DNA of 9,997 nt, taken from assembly GCA_035517775.1 (NCBI GenBank), contig DATIYF010000052.1, positions 1 to 9,997 on the forward strand, given 5' to 3'. Position numbers and translations under genes: made by a program. The notes below the pieces were generated by a model that had not been told where the DNA came from, did no database searches, and worked only from the letters and a program-made list of their open reading frames with translations. Positions 1 through 7,484 of this stretch are shown one piece after another. The stretch is from DATIYF01 sp035517775. GTDB lineage: Bacteria > Acidobacteriota > Terriglobia > Terriglobales > Acidobacteriaceae. The stretch's first letter is position 1. Each line of letters opens with the position of its first letter.

Positions 1-50
1 AGGTTGCGGTGTTGTCTTGCCCGGGAGGTCCAAATGCCAAGGCTAATGGC

Positions 51-78
51 TTGAAAGCTGAACCCTGAACGCTGACTG
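51..78. repeat. Degenerate 7-bp tandem repeat before recO
   Basis: Four consecutive heptamers read TTGAAAG, CTGAACC, CTGAACG and CTGACTG, giving a CTGAACN-like consensus. They end four bases before the recO start codon and fill the place where a Shine-Dalgarno would be expected. The repeat is seen directly. Any role, such as slippage-prone spacing or a relic of a dispersed repeat, is not known. Confidence 0.5.
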
Positions 79-82
79 CTCC

Positions 83-826
83 ATGCCCCTGAAAGAATCA
101 GAAGCGATCGTGCTGCGCACCTATCCGCTGCGCGAGGCGGACCTGCTGGTCACGCTGTTCACCCGCCTGGAAGGCAAGGTCAAGGGTGTGGCGCGCTCGG
201 CCAAGAAATCGAAGCGGCGCTTCGGCGGGGCGCTTGAGCCCCTGACCTGGGTGCGAGCTTTTTATGAAGACCGCGAAGGGCAGGAGCTGGCGCGGCTCGA
301 TTCCTGCGAGGTGCTGGAGTCGCCCCTGGCGAGCGAGGTGAGCTATGCGCGGGCAGTGGCGCTGGGGCACGTGGCCGAGTTGCTCGATGAGCTTCTGCCC
401 GACCGCGAGGCCAACGACGCAGTCTTCCGGCTGGCGCTTTCCGTGCTGGCCGGGCTGCGCGGCGCCGAAATCTGGCTGCCTGTCACCTACTTCGAGCTCT
501 GGATGACCCGCCTGATGGGCTACCTGCCCGAGCTTTCCGAGTGCCTGGCCTGCGGGCGCTCGCTCCATGGCAGCCGGGCCTACTTTCATGCGCTCGCCGA
601 CGGCCTGATGTGCCCGGAGGACAAGCGGCTGGCTTCCTCCGAGATGCCGGCGGAGTCGCGCGCGCTGGCGGCACAGATGTTTCGCGCGCCCCTCGAAGCC
701 TTTGCCGGCAAGCCCTGGCCGAAATCCCAGGCGGCCGACCTGCGCAAGTTCCTGATCCAGACCCTGCAGCGGCACATCGAGAAGAAGCTGGTTACCGCCG
801 GAATGCTGGAAAAACTGGGCGGCTGA
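83..826 (+). CDS. recO: DNA repair protein RecO
   Basis: Recombination mediator of the RecF pathway: the family binds ssDNA and SSB and helps RecR load RecA at gaps. The 247 residues match the usual family length of about 240-250. Residues 1-78 form the N-terminal OB-fold with the typical opening ESEAIVLRTYPLREADLLVTLFT, followed by GVARSAKKSKRRFGGALEP. Residues 80-247 are the helical C-terminal domain. A zinc-finger remnant is visible as Cys154-x2-Cys157 and Cys177, but the position expected for the fourth Cys is Asp180, so the site has three cysteines. ATG at 83 is the first usable start after an in-frame stop at 59-61. No convincing Shine-Dalgarno precedes it, because a heptamer repeat occupies that spot. 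It is convergent with the phosphatase gene downstream. The family call is firm from the N-terminal motif and domain plan. Confidence 0.93.
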   Translation: MPLKESEAIVLRTYPLREADLLVTLFTRLEGKVKGVARSAKKSKRRFGGALEPLTWVRAFYEDREGQELARLDSCEVLESPLASEVSYARAVALGHVAELLDELLPDREANDAVFRLALSVLAGLRGAEIWLPVTYFELWMTRLMGYLPELSECLACGRSLHGSRAYFHALADGLMCPEDKRLASSEMPAESRALAAQMFRAPLEAFAGKPWPKSQAADLRKFLIQTLQRHIEKKLVTAGMLEKLGG

Positions 827-834
827 CGCGCCAA

Positions 835-850
835 TGTTCCGCGCGGAACA
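835..850. repeat. Perfect 16-bp palindrome (parS-like)
   Basis: TGTTCCGCGCGGAACA is identical to its own reverse complement and starts 8 bp after the recO stop. It resembles the ParB-binding site parS (TGTTNCACGTGAAACA), differing at three defined positions, two of them in the central ACGT. It could fold only as a 6-bp stem with a GCGC loop and has no T-tract behind it, so it is a poor intrinsic terminator. A dimeric DNA-binding protein site is the more natural reading, and parS identity is only a suggestion. Another GGAACA half-site occurs at 928-933. Confidence 0.6.
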
Positions 851-854
851 TATC

Positions 855-910
855 GTCAGCACAGAATTGTATGCACAAAACAGTATGCACAGAAATGTAT
901 TGACAGCCAA
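855..910. repeat. Four tandem 14-bp direct repeats (iteron/DnaA-box-like)
   Basis: Four abutting 14-mers are visible: GTCAGCACAGAATT (855-868), GTATGCACAAAACA (869-882), GTATGCACAGAAAT (883-896) and GTATTGACAGCCAA (897-910). The consensus is GTATGCACAGAAAT, with G1, T2 and A7-C8-A9 invariant. The 9-mer GTATGCACA, present in exact form in the two middle units, differs from the DnaA-box consensus TTATNCACA only at its first base. All units are in the same orientation. The array lies between the 3' ends of two convergent genes, so it is not an ordinary promoter. It starts 4 bp after the 16-bp palindrome. The repeats are seen directly; the DnaA or iteron interpretation is inference. Confidence 0.7.
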
Positions 911-933
911 GACAGAGAAAATAAACGGGAACA

Positions 934-979
934 TTTATCCTGAGCGCGGCGTAGAGAAAGCTGCGAGGGAAAGCATCTC
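934..979. repeat. Possible degenerate dispersed repeat (ATCCTGAGCG type)
   Basis: The segment beginning ATTTATCCTGAGCGCGGCG and continuing with AGCTGCGAGGGAAAGCATCTC resembles a degenerate member of the widespread TCATCCTGAGCGnAGCGAAGGATCT family of intergenic repeats, recognised from memory. It abuts the end of the phosphatase gene on the minus strand. The match is loose. A genome-wide self-search would settle whether this is a repeat copy or plain intergenic sequence. Confidence 0.3.
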
Positions 980-3059
980 ATAGGGAGAACTTGGGGTCTC
1001 CCTCCAGAATCTGAGTCTCCAACTTCGGCGTCTTTCCTGCTTGCCAAATGCGGGAGCGAAATCTTACGCGATATTTGACAGGCCCGCCGTCCTCCCGAGC
1101 GCTCGGCTGGAGCGGCCGAGGAATGCAGACGAATTCGGTTTCCAGGCGGTCGCCGGCGACGCGAACCATAGAATAGCCATGCCCACCCATGTCCACGAAG
1201 GAGACATGCGGCGACAACTCCGGGTTGGAGAGTGACCGCGCTCTTTGCACATCTCCGGTCTTCACGTATTCCAGGCATGACCTGACGCCGTGCTTAAGAA
1301 GCAGGTTTATCGTGGGCTGAGGAGCCTGGTCATTGGGGCCCTGTCCAACATAAAGCTCCCGCAAGGGGTGGCTCCTGGAGAGCGAATGCTCAAGCGCTTC
1401 GGCAAGGCCCGGCGCCGAAATGGAACCCGTGACAAAGGCAATGCCGACGGGAGAGAAGGGATGGGGCGGAAGAGATTTTGCGGCCAGGCCCGCCCAGAAG
1501 CTGTGCCGGTCGCCAGCGATGATGGCGAAACCTGTAATTCCGTGTTCGCGAACAAAATCGTATATTTCACCTCGTTCGCAATACGCCGTGCTCCAATCGG
1601 CGATGGGGAAACCAGCATAGCCCTGCAAGGGCCACGGCTTACCAACGCCGGGCGGCAAGTTTTGCGGATCGGCGCGCATCTCGAGCGTGGCAGTCGTATT
1701 CCCCCAGATTTTCCATACAGCCTTCGATTGCTTTAAGCGTTCAAGGAACCATGCTTTCTGTTTCTGGCCGAGAATGGTCTGCGAAGGCCGGTGACTCCAG
1801 ACATTGGGGACCTCAGTCTTGCCGTCGGCAGAGGGCACACTGGGCGGCGGATTTCCCTGGTGACAGGCGCGACCTGCATCCAGAATTTCCATGGCCTGCT
1901 GCGGCATCAGCTCGGGAAAATCGCCGCTCATGAGAGGCTTGGCTTCTTCCATGCCCGTCGGCTCCTCTGAGCAGTAGCTGCGCTGGTCGGTGATGATCAG
2001 TTCGAGATTGCGTCCCCAGCGCAACGCACGATAGCCCGTAAGGCTGCCGATGGCTTTAAGATTGTTCACTTCCTGGCCTAAGCCATGGTCGTCAAATCTG
2101 GTAATCGGCGTGTCCACTACTTTGGGGCCATCGAACTGCTCCAGAGAATGGCTGTTGGGCCGGGTCATCCGGGCAGGCTGAAATTCAAAAAACGCCTGAT
2201 TGGCGGCGACCTTGCGGGTCTGCGCCGGCCGCGTCTGTCCCTGAAACTTTTGCAGGGATTGCCAACCCAGCCAGCTGAACTCGTGGTTGTCCCACATGTT
2301 GACGAAGGGCCAGCGGGCGCGCGCATCCTGCAAGTCGGGATCATGCAGGTAGGCGCGGTAAACCGCGCGGTAATCCTCGAGGCTGGCGGGCACATGAAAG
2401 TCGCGGATTTTTTCGCCAAGCGGATAACGAACAATGTCGCGAAGCTTGCGGCCGTAATAACCCTGGGGGCGGTCTTCCGGATACCAGACGATCTCATAGA
2501 TGAAGTCGCCAAGGTGCAATACGAACCCGAGTTGCTTCTCCGGCAGTGCGCGCTTGTCGTCGAAGATCATTCTGCGATACGCGTTCTGCGCGCCCATATT
2601 CGCGTTCTGGCAACTCACAAATGCAAAAGCGAAAGGCCGGGGATCGTGGCGATCGGGAGCAGTTATGGTTCGACCCACGCGGCTTCCATTTCCATCTCGA
2701 TCCATGAACCGGTACCAGTACACTTTTGCCGGTTTAAGTTGTCCGACCAAAACCCGGCAGGTCCAGTCTGAGGCTGCCAGGGCCCGGGTACTGGCGGTTG
2801 CAATTACATTTTGGAAAAGCTCGTCCTCCGCGACCTCAACACGAAGGCCGGCGGCCTTTTCCTCACTCTCCCGGGGATATCGTGTCCACAATAAAACGCT
2901 GTTGCTGCCGGGGTCTGCCGAGCACACACCTTCGGGAAACAGATCGCGGCGCTCACGCCACGAACTGGTTGAGGCTTTGCCAAATCTGTTGCCCCAGGCC
3001 GCCGTCGCGCCCATGGCCAGAGCCAGCTTGGTGAATGCCCGCCTATTAAGCAAACTCAT
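978..3059 (-). CDS. phoD: PhoD-family alkaline phosphatase/phosphodiesterase, Tat-exported
   Basis: Extracytoplasmic metallo-phosphoesterase of the PhoD family, which releases phosphate from mono- and diesters using an Fe/Ca centre. The 693 residues open with a Tat signal, NRRAFTKLALAMGATAA (residues 5-21). A PhoD N-terminal beta-sandwich domain covers about 40-135. The catalytic domain shows FVSCQN with the iron-ligand-type Cys150, LGDFIYE (183-189), WDNHEFSWLG (256-265), DQRSY (358-362) and GDRHSFWAG (516-524). It ends with the family-typical FVDMGGHGYS (621-630). On the minus strand AAAAGGA (complement of about 3066-3072) precedes the ATG at a suitable distance. A TAAAAT -10-like element (complement of 3081-3086) exists, but no good -35 and no Pho box is evident. 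The gene diverges from the TonB-dependent receptor and converges on recO. Family membership is firm; the exact substrate is unknown. Confidence 0.92.
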   Translation of the reverse strand: MSLLNRRAFTKLALAMGATAAWGNRFGKASTSSWRERRDLFPEGVCSADPGSNSVLLWTRYPRESEEKAAGLRVEVAEDELFQNVIATASTRALAASDWTCRVLVGQLKPAKVYWYRFMDRDGNGSRVGRTITAPDRHDPRPFAFAFVSCQNANMGAQNAYRRMIFDDKRALPEKQLGFVLHLGDFIYEIVWYPEDRPQGYYGRKLRDIVRYPLGEKIRDFHVPASLEDYRAVYRAYLHDPDLQDARARWPFVNMWDNHEFSWLGWQSLQKFQGQTRPAQTRKVAANQAFFEFQPARMTRPNSHSLEQFDGPKVVDTPITRFDDHGLGQEVNNLKAIGSLTGYRALRWGRNLELIITDQRSYCSEEPTGMEEAKPLMSGDFPELMPQQAMEILDAGRACHQGNPPPSVPSADGKTEVPNVWSHRPSQTILGQKQKAWFLERLKQSKAVWKIWGNTTATLEMRADPQNLPPGVGKPWPLQGYAGFPIADWSTAYCERGEIYDFVREHGITGFAIIAGDRHSFWAGLAAKSLPPHPFSPVGIAFVTGSISAPGLAEALEHSLSRSHPLRELYVGQGPNDQAPQPTINLLLKHGVRSCLEYVKTGDVQRARSLSNPELSPHVSFVDMGGHGYSMVRVAGDRLETEFVCIPRPLQPSAREDGGPVKYRVRFRSRIWQAGKTPKLETQILEGDPKFSL

Positions 3060-3150
3060 CGCGTGTCCTTTTCACGGGATATTTTAATGAAATCGCGGCG
3101 GCGGCAGTTCTGGAGCCAGGCCGTTCCGGCCCGGTTACCAGTGTTTTCAG

Positions 3151-3166
3151 TCACGCGCATGCGTGA
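3151..3166. promoter_or_regulatory. Operator-like inverted repeat TCACGC-N4-GCGTGA
   Basis: Two perfect 6-bp arms, TCACGC and GCGTGA, flank GCAT. The site lies about 90 bp upstream of the phosphatase start and about 360 bp upstream of the receptor start, in the shared divergent region. The symmetry fits a dimeric regulator. No regulator gene is in the window, so identity is open. Confidence 0.35.
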
Positions 3167-3515
3167 GTTTGGGCACAGCGGGGAACAATGGGGCCATCCT
3201 AAATTTCCTGCGTAGTCCTGTCTCTTGGTCCGGGACCGTTAACGTTCACGGAAGCCTGGTTCGCGGCTGGAAGGTATGCCCGGAGGCGGTTCCAAGGGCG
3301 GCCGGCAAGGCGTGATCCTGCGCCACCCCGAAGCCGGTTGTTCTCATGTAATGGTTAGAACAGAAACAAGGAAATCGGAGATGGAAGCGGCGTGCGGAGC
3401 AGCAGCCCCGGACAGCGAATGCGGCGCTTGCGCAGGTCTGGCCCGGAGCAGCGGCGGCCAGAATGCCGGGAGCGAAAAAGGACTTTGATTGGCTTCATTC
3501 AGACAACTTCATATG

Positions 3516-3520
3516 AGGGA
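3516..3520 (+). promoter_or_regulatory. Shine-Dalgarno supporting the ATG at 3525
   Basis: AGGGA followed by AATT and ATG sets the preferred receptor start at 3525. A competing TTG at 3489 also has a plausible site (AAAAAGGA at 3475-3482, 6 bp before it), and a further in-frame ATG lies at 3513. The 3525 start gives a standard 29-residue signal peptide, whereas TTG would give a long 41-residue one. Confidence 0.5.
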
Positions 3521-3524
3521 AATT

Positions 3525-6500
3525 ATGCACCGATTACTCAAACCTAAAAGACGCTTGCCGATGCTGCCAGCGCTATGCCTGCTCCTGTTCTGCATAGGGA
3601 CAGGGTATGCGCAGATCACCGGCAGTTTGCTGGGCACGGTCACCGATCCCACGGGCGCCGTGATTCCCAATGCGCAGGTTCACCTGCAAAACGAGGCCAC
3701 CCTGGACAGCCGCCAGACGGTAGCCAATGAGGTTGGCCGCTTCACCTTCGCCGGGGTACGACCGGGAAGTTACACCCTTATGATCACCGCACCCGACTTC
3801 AAGACCTGGCGGCGCACCGGATTCGTGATGAACCCGGGCGACACACGTGACCTGACCGACATCGTGCTGGAGGTTGGGAGCACGGGACAGGTGGTCACGG
3901 TCGAGGCCGCCACCACCCAGGTCAACCTGGTGAACAGCGGGGAGAAATCCGCGGTGCTGAGCGCCAGCGACCTGAACAATCTGGCGCTGGTGAGCCGCAA
4001 TGTTTCCGAGTTGCTGAAAGTATTGCCGGGAGTAACCAGTGTGGCCACATCTCCGGGCAACGGAAACGGACTGGGCTTCGATTTCACCAACTCCAGCTCC
4101 ACCGGCAGCGCCATCGGGGTGGGACTTTCGACCAACGGAGCGCCATATCGTGGCGGTTCCATGCTGCTGATGGATGGCGCCAACATCATTGACCCGGGAT
4201 GCAACTGCTGGTCCACGGCGGTGATGAACCCGGAGATGACGCAGGAAGTGAAAGTGACGACCTCGAACTTCGGGGCGGATCAGCCCAACGGGCCAATTGT
4301 GTTTTCAGGCATCAGCAAATCCGGGGGAGACCACTATCACGGCAGCGCGTACTTCAACGCACGCAATGCCCTTCTCAACGCCAATACCTGGCAGAACAAC
4401 CGCAACGGCGTGGCGCGGCAGGATGCAGCCTGGTACTACCCCGGCGGCAACTTCGGCGGCCCGGTGCCGTTTACCCACAACAAGCTGCTGTTCTGGACGG
4501 GCTACGAGTATTACTGGCAAAAACTGCCGACCCAAAATCCGCTCACGGCCTGGGTACCGACGGACAGCATGAGGGCCGGCAATTTCGACCCGACGGCTGC
4601 CGACAACGCGGCGGTGTGCTCCGCTGTCGGAGGATTTAGCCCGACCGCGACCAACTTCTGCAATGACCTTTCAGGCACGGTGCTTCCCAATGGAGCGCTG
4701 CTGACCGGGACGCAGATTCCGGCGGGGGCCATAGACCAGAACATGGTGAACCTGATGAAGGCGTATTTCCCGGAGCCGAACGCGGACCCGTCGAGCGGGT
4801 ACAACTGGTACCTGCCGATCAGCTCGCAGCAGAACGGGTACGTATTCCGGGCGCGGGTAGACTACAACATCACCCAGAACACCAAGTTCTATGTTTCCTA
4901 TCAGTACGGCAGCAACAGCTCGTTCCAGCCGGCGCACATCTGGTGGAATCCGGGCAACTCGGTTCCATTCCCGGGCGGCGGCATCAACAATCCGACGGCC
5001 AGCAAGAGCCTGTCGGCAAATTTCCTGCATGTGTTCAGCCCCACGATGACGAATGAAATCATCGCCACCTGGAACCACCTCACCAGCCCGTACACGCCGA
5101 ATAATTTGCAGGCGGCATACCGGGCGACGGTGGGCTGGAACTATCCCACGGTGTTCGGCAACGGCCAGAATGACCTGATGGTGCCCAACGTGTACTCGGC
5201 GGGCGATCGCACTTTCGGAGAAATGTCGCAAGGCGACGTCTTCCAGCACAACGGACAATTCGGCCTGACCAAAGCCACGCCGACCTTGCAGGACAACCTG
5301 ACCAAGGTGTATCGGAACCACACCTTCAAGGGTGGGTTCTTCTACAGCATGGTGGGCAACTACCAGGTGAACTTTGTGCGGCCGAACGGTGTGCTGTCGT
5401 TCGACAGCATCGGGAACACCGACATCACCAACCTGATTGACGGGAACTTCTATGGCTCGAAGAACCCGGTGGCGGACTTTCTGATGGGCGTTGCCTATGG
5501 CAGCAACCCGGGGAACGGAAGCACGGCCTACCAGGAAAACAGCCAGACCGATGTCTTCGACATGGCATATCGCACTTACGCGTTTTACGCCATGGACGAC
5601 TGGAAGGTAAGCCGCCGGCTGACGGTGAATGCCGGCTTCCGCTTTGACCATCTCGGGCGCTGGTATGAGCGCACCGGGACGGGCATGGCGGTATGGCTGC
5701 CAGACCTCTACGCCAATGACGTGGCCGCGGGCATTCTGAATCCGGGGGTGCGGTGGCACGGAATTGATCCCGGCATACCGCTCAGCGGATCGCAGGCCAC
5801 CGATCTGTTTATTTCGCCGCGTCTGGGCTTCGCCTATGACGTATTGGGAACCGGCAAGACGGTGCTTCGGGGAGGCTGGGGAGCTTATCGCTGGAATGAC
5901 CAGTACAACGATTATTCAGGCGACCTCTCGACCGCGCAGGGGCTGCAAACGTTCAACGTCTCGTCGGGACGCTCGCTTCTGCTCAGCCAATTAGGTCCCA
6001 GTCTGCTGAACTTCTCGAGCGTTGCGGGTTCGGGCAGCATCTATGCGGCCGATCCCACCGACCACAAGGTGCCGGTGACCTATAGCTACAATTTCACCAT
6101 CTCACAGCAGATGCCGCTGCATTCGCTGATTGAGGTGGGTTACGTCGGCAACCAGACTTCCAATCTGCTGATGGGCGGCCAGAGTGGCGCGGCTGGCATC
6201 GGCGGCAGTGACTTCATCAACCTCAACAAGATCGCACGCGGCGGCCTGTTCGGCGATGACCCGGTGACCGGAGCAGCGCGTCCGGCCGACCTGGAATTCA
6301 CCGGCAGCAGCGGCAATTGGGCTTTCCAGCACTACTTCCCTTACTGGCAGGGTTACGGCACCAACCAGGTCATGGTGGGCGAGCATGTTGGCTACTCCAA
6401 TTACAACGGCCTGCAGGCGGCGTGGGTCAAACAGAGCGGACCGCTCAGTTTTGACCTGAACTATACCTGGTCGAAATCGCTGGGAATCGTCAATTCCACC

Positions 6501-7160
6501 GTGGACCCGTTCTCGGTGCACGGGAACTACGGAGTGCTGAATATTGACCGCCCGCAGGTGATCAATACGACGTACTCCTACAACATCGGCGAGCGCTATC
6601 ACGGCAATGGGGTGGTGGAGCGAGCGCTCAATGGCTGGACGGTTTCGGGCACAACCACGTGGCAGGCGGGGGCCAATCTGCAAGCGCTGACCCAGCAGAA
6701 CCTGTACCTGGCTCTGCAGGATCTGGATGGCAACAGCCTGAGCACCAAGACGTATTACGGCACCAACGTAGGGGAAATTCTGCCGATTTATACCTGCAAT
6801 CCGGGCAGCGGGCTCTCCGGTAATGAGAAGATCAACCTCTCTTGCCTGAGCGCGCCGGCGATCGGAGCGTACGGCAACCGGCAGCTGCCTTACGTGAGCG
6901 GCCCATCGTACTTTGACCAGGACCTGGCGGTGCACAAGGGCTTTGCCATCAGCGAGCGGCAAAAGCTCGAGTTCCGCTTCTCGGCCTTCAACCTGTTCAA
7001 TCACCCGCTGTGGGCGTTCAGCGGCAACAACCTGCTGAGCCTCTCGCTGACGCAAACCGCTTCGGGATGGGCGCCCAACTCGCTGCCCAGCAACTGGGGA
7101 CAGGTGAACACCAAGAGCGGCAGCCGCATTGTGCAACTAGGAGTGAAGTACAGCTTCTGA
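3525..7160 (+). CDS. Oar-like TonB-dependent receptor with carboxypeptidase-regulatory-like N-domain
   Basis: Large outer-membrane beta-barrel transporter of the Oar-like type expanded in Acidobacteriota, powered through TonB-ExbBD. From ATG 3525 it has 1211 residues. A signal peptide (basic MHRLLKPKRR, then a hydrophobic core, cleavage after GYA at about residue 29) comes first. A CarboxypepD_reg-like Ig fold follows at about 31-120 (ITGSLLGTVTDPTGAVIPNA, GRFTFAGVRPGSYTL). The plug region includes SRNVSELLKVLPGVTS, LLMDGANIIDPGCNCW and EVKVTTSNFGADQPNGPIVF, then SKSGGDHYHGSAYFNARN. The long barrel ends in YFDQDLAVHKGF, KLEFRFSAFNLFNHPLW and the terminal VQLGVKYSF, whose final Phe is typical of outer-membrane barrels. 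No separate TonB box is obvious. Substrate cannot be read from sequence; polysaccharide, peptide or phosphorylated compounds are all possible. It is followed by a strong hairpin, so it is probably monocistronic. Confidence 0.93.
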   Translation: MHRLLKPKRRLPMLPALCLLLFCIGTGYAQITGSLLGTVTDPTGAVIPNAQVHLQNEATLDSRQTVANEVGRFTFAGVRPGSYTLMITAPDFKTWRRTGFVMNPGDTRDLTDIVLEVGSTGQVVTVEAATTQVNLVNSGEKSAVLSASDLNNLALVSRNVSELLKVLPGVTSVATSPGNGNGLGFDFTNSSSTGSAIGVGLSTNGAPYRGGSMLLMDGANIIDPGCNCWSTAVMNPEMTQEVKVTTSNFGADQPNGPIVFSGISKSGGDHYHGSAYFNARNALLNANTWQNNRNGVARQDAAWYYPGGNFGGPVPFTHNKLLFWTGYEYYWQKLPTQNPLTAWVPTDSMRAGNFDPTAADNAAVCSAVGGFSPTATNFCNDLSGTVLPNGALLTGTQIPAGAIDQNMVNLMKAYFPEPNADPSSGYNWYLPISSQQNGYVFRARVDYNITQNTKFYVSYQYGSNSSFQPAHIWWNPGNSVPFPGGGINNPTASKSLSANFLHVFSPTMTNEIIATWNHLTSPYTPNNLQAAYRATVGWNYPTVFGNGQNDLMVPNVYSAGDRTFGEMSQGDVFQHNGQFGLTKATPTLQDNLTKVYRNHTFKGGFFYSMVGNYQVNFVRPNGVLSFDSIGNTDITNLIDGNFYGSKNPVADFLMGVAYGSNPGNGSTAYQENSQTDVFDMAYRTYAFYAMDDWKVSRRLTVNAGFRFDHLGRWYERTGTGMAVWLPDLYANDVAAGILNPGVRWHGIDPGIPLSGSQATDLFISPRLGFAYDVLGTGKTVLRGGWGAYRWNDQYNDYSGDLSTAQGLQTFNVSSGRSLLLSQLGPSLLNFSSVAGSGSIYAADPTDHKVPVTYSYNFTISQQMPLHSLIEVGYVGNQTSNLLMGGQSGAAGIGGSDFINLNKIARGGLFGDDPVTGAARPADLEFTGSSGNWAFQHYFPYWQGYGTNQVMVGEHVGYSNYNGLQAAWVKQSGPLSFDLNYTWSKSLGIVNSTVDPFSVHGNYGVLNIDRPQVINTTYSYNIGERYHGNGVVERALNGWTVSGTTTWQAGANLQALTQQNLYLALQDLDGNSLSTKTYYGTNVGEILPIYTCNPGSGLSGNEKINLSCLSAPAIGAYGNRQLPYVSGPSYFDQDLAVHKGFAISERQKLEFRFSAFNLFNHPLWAFSGNNLLSLSLTQTASGWAPNSLPSNWGQVNTKSGSRIVQLGVKYSF

Positions 7161-7180
7161 TTGAGGCCCCGGGCTGCACT

Positions 7181-7208
7181 CCGGTTCCCGGCTGCGGCCG
7201 GGGACCGG
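7181..7208 (+). terminator. GC-rich hairpin after the TonB receptor
   Basis: CCGGTTCCCGGC (7181-7192) pairs with GCCGGGGACCGG (7197-7208) over 12 positions with one G-U wobble. The loop is UGCG closed by C-G, an extra-stable UNCG-type tetraloop. It begins 20 bp after the receptor stop. Outer arms GGCCCCGG (7165-7172) and CCGGGGCC (7205-7212) offer an alternative pairing. No U-run follows directly; the first T-rich sequence begins about 20 bp later. It therefore serves as a terminator without a classical tail, or as a 3'-end stabiliser. Confidence 0.6.
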
Positions 7209-7461
7209 GGCCGGCCTGGAGCATATTCTTATTCCCTCCCGAATTTCTTATTGCTTCCTCAAGAATGCAGGCAGCCCAGCTTTTCCTACAAAATATAAGT
7301 CTCGAAGGCGGCGGCCGCTTTTATTGCGAAGGCGCGGCAGCAGTCGCGGCGCGAAGCGGGGATTGAATCGGAATGGACTGCGAGGGACGGGAACAGAGGA
7401 TCAACGGGGTGGTCCGAGAATATTTCTCTAACCAGGTCAGCCCCCGACACCGGGGCGCGAA

Positions 7462-7484
7462 CCTTCGACATTGCTCAGGGCAGG
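7462..7484. repeat. Dispersed repeat of the CCTTCGAC-GCTCAGGG class
   Basis: The core CCTTCGACATTGCTCAGGG followed by CAGG belongs to a short repeat class seen in many environmental bacterial genomes. On the minus strand it reads as the familiar spurious peptide ALSNVEG. It overlaps a small hairpin, CAGGG-CAGG-CCCTG (7476-7489). Recognition is from memory of the pattern; copy number in this genome cannot be seen here. Confidence 0.6.

Larger units (their letters stand above)
3060..3524. other. Divergent intergenic region, phosphatase / TonB receptor
   Basis: This 465-bp gap must carry the 5' signals of both flanking genes. I see a Shine-Dalgarno for the phosphatase near its 3060 end, a TAAAAT -10-like box for it at 3081-3086 (minus), and an inverted repeat at 3151-3166. 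Smaller palindromes are CGTTAACG (3237-3244) and GGTCC-G-GGACC with its arms at 3227-3231 and 3233-3237. On the plus strand TGTAAT (3347-3352) could be a -10 for the receptor, but no matching -35 is present. An open frame at 3276-3488 has low-complexity composition, matches no family I know, and is not called as a gene. Confidence 0.5.

Noticed and set aside
855..910. CRISPR array
   Set aside because: Repeats are 14 bp, abut without spacers, and no cas gene is present.
900..927. TTGACA at 900-905 as a -35 element
   Set aside because: No acceptable -10 at 16-18 bp, it is part of the fourth 14-bp repeat unit, and it would fire into the 3' end of a convergent gene.
1290..1736. 148-codon open frame on the plus strand
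   Set aside because: Antisense to the phosphatase, whose catalytic motifs are intact through this stretch.
3276..3488. 70-codon open frame ending just before the TTG at 3489
   Set aside because: Low-complexity composition rich in Gly, Ala and Ser, no recognisable domain, poorly spaced ribosome site, and located in a divergent regulatory region.
3489..3524. TTG at 3489 as the start of the TonB-dependent receptor
   Set aside because: It has a plausible AAGGA site, but it gives an over-long signal peptide n-region. ATG 3525 has its own AGGGA site and gives a standard 29-residue signal. The TTG start is not excluded.
4671..5759. 362-codon open frame on the minus strand
   Set aside because: Lies wholly inside the receptor gene, antisense, rich in Val, Arg and His as expected from the reverse of GC-rich coding DNA, and has no domain features.
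6102..7136. 344-codon open frame on the minus strand
   Set aside because: Antisense shadow of the receptor C-terminal barrel, whose plus-strand protein is clearly real.
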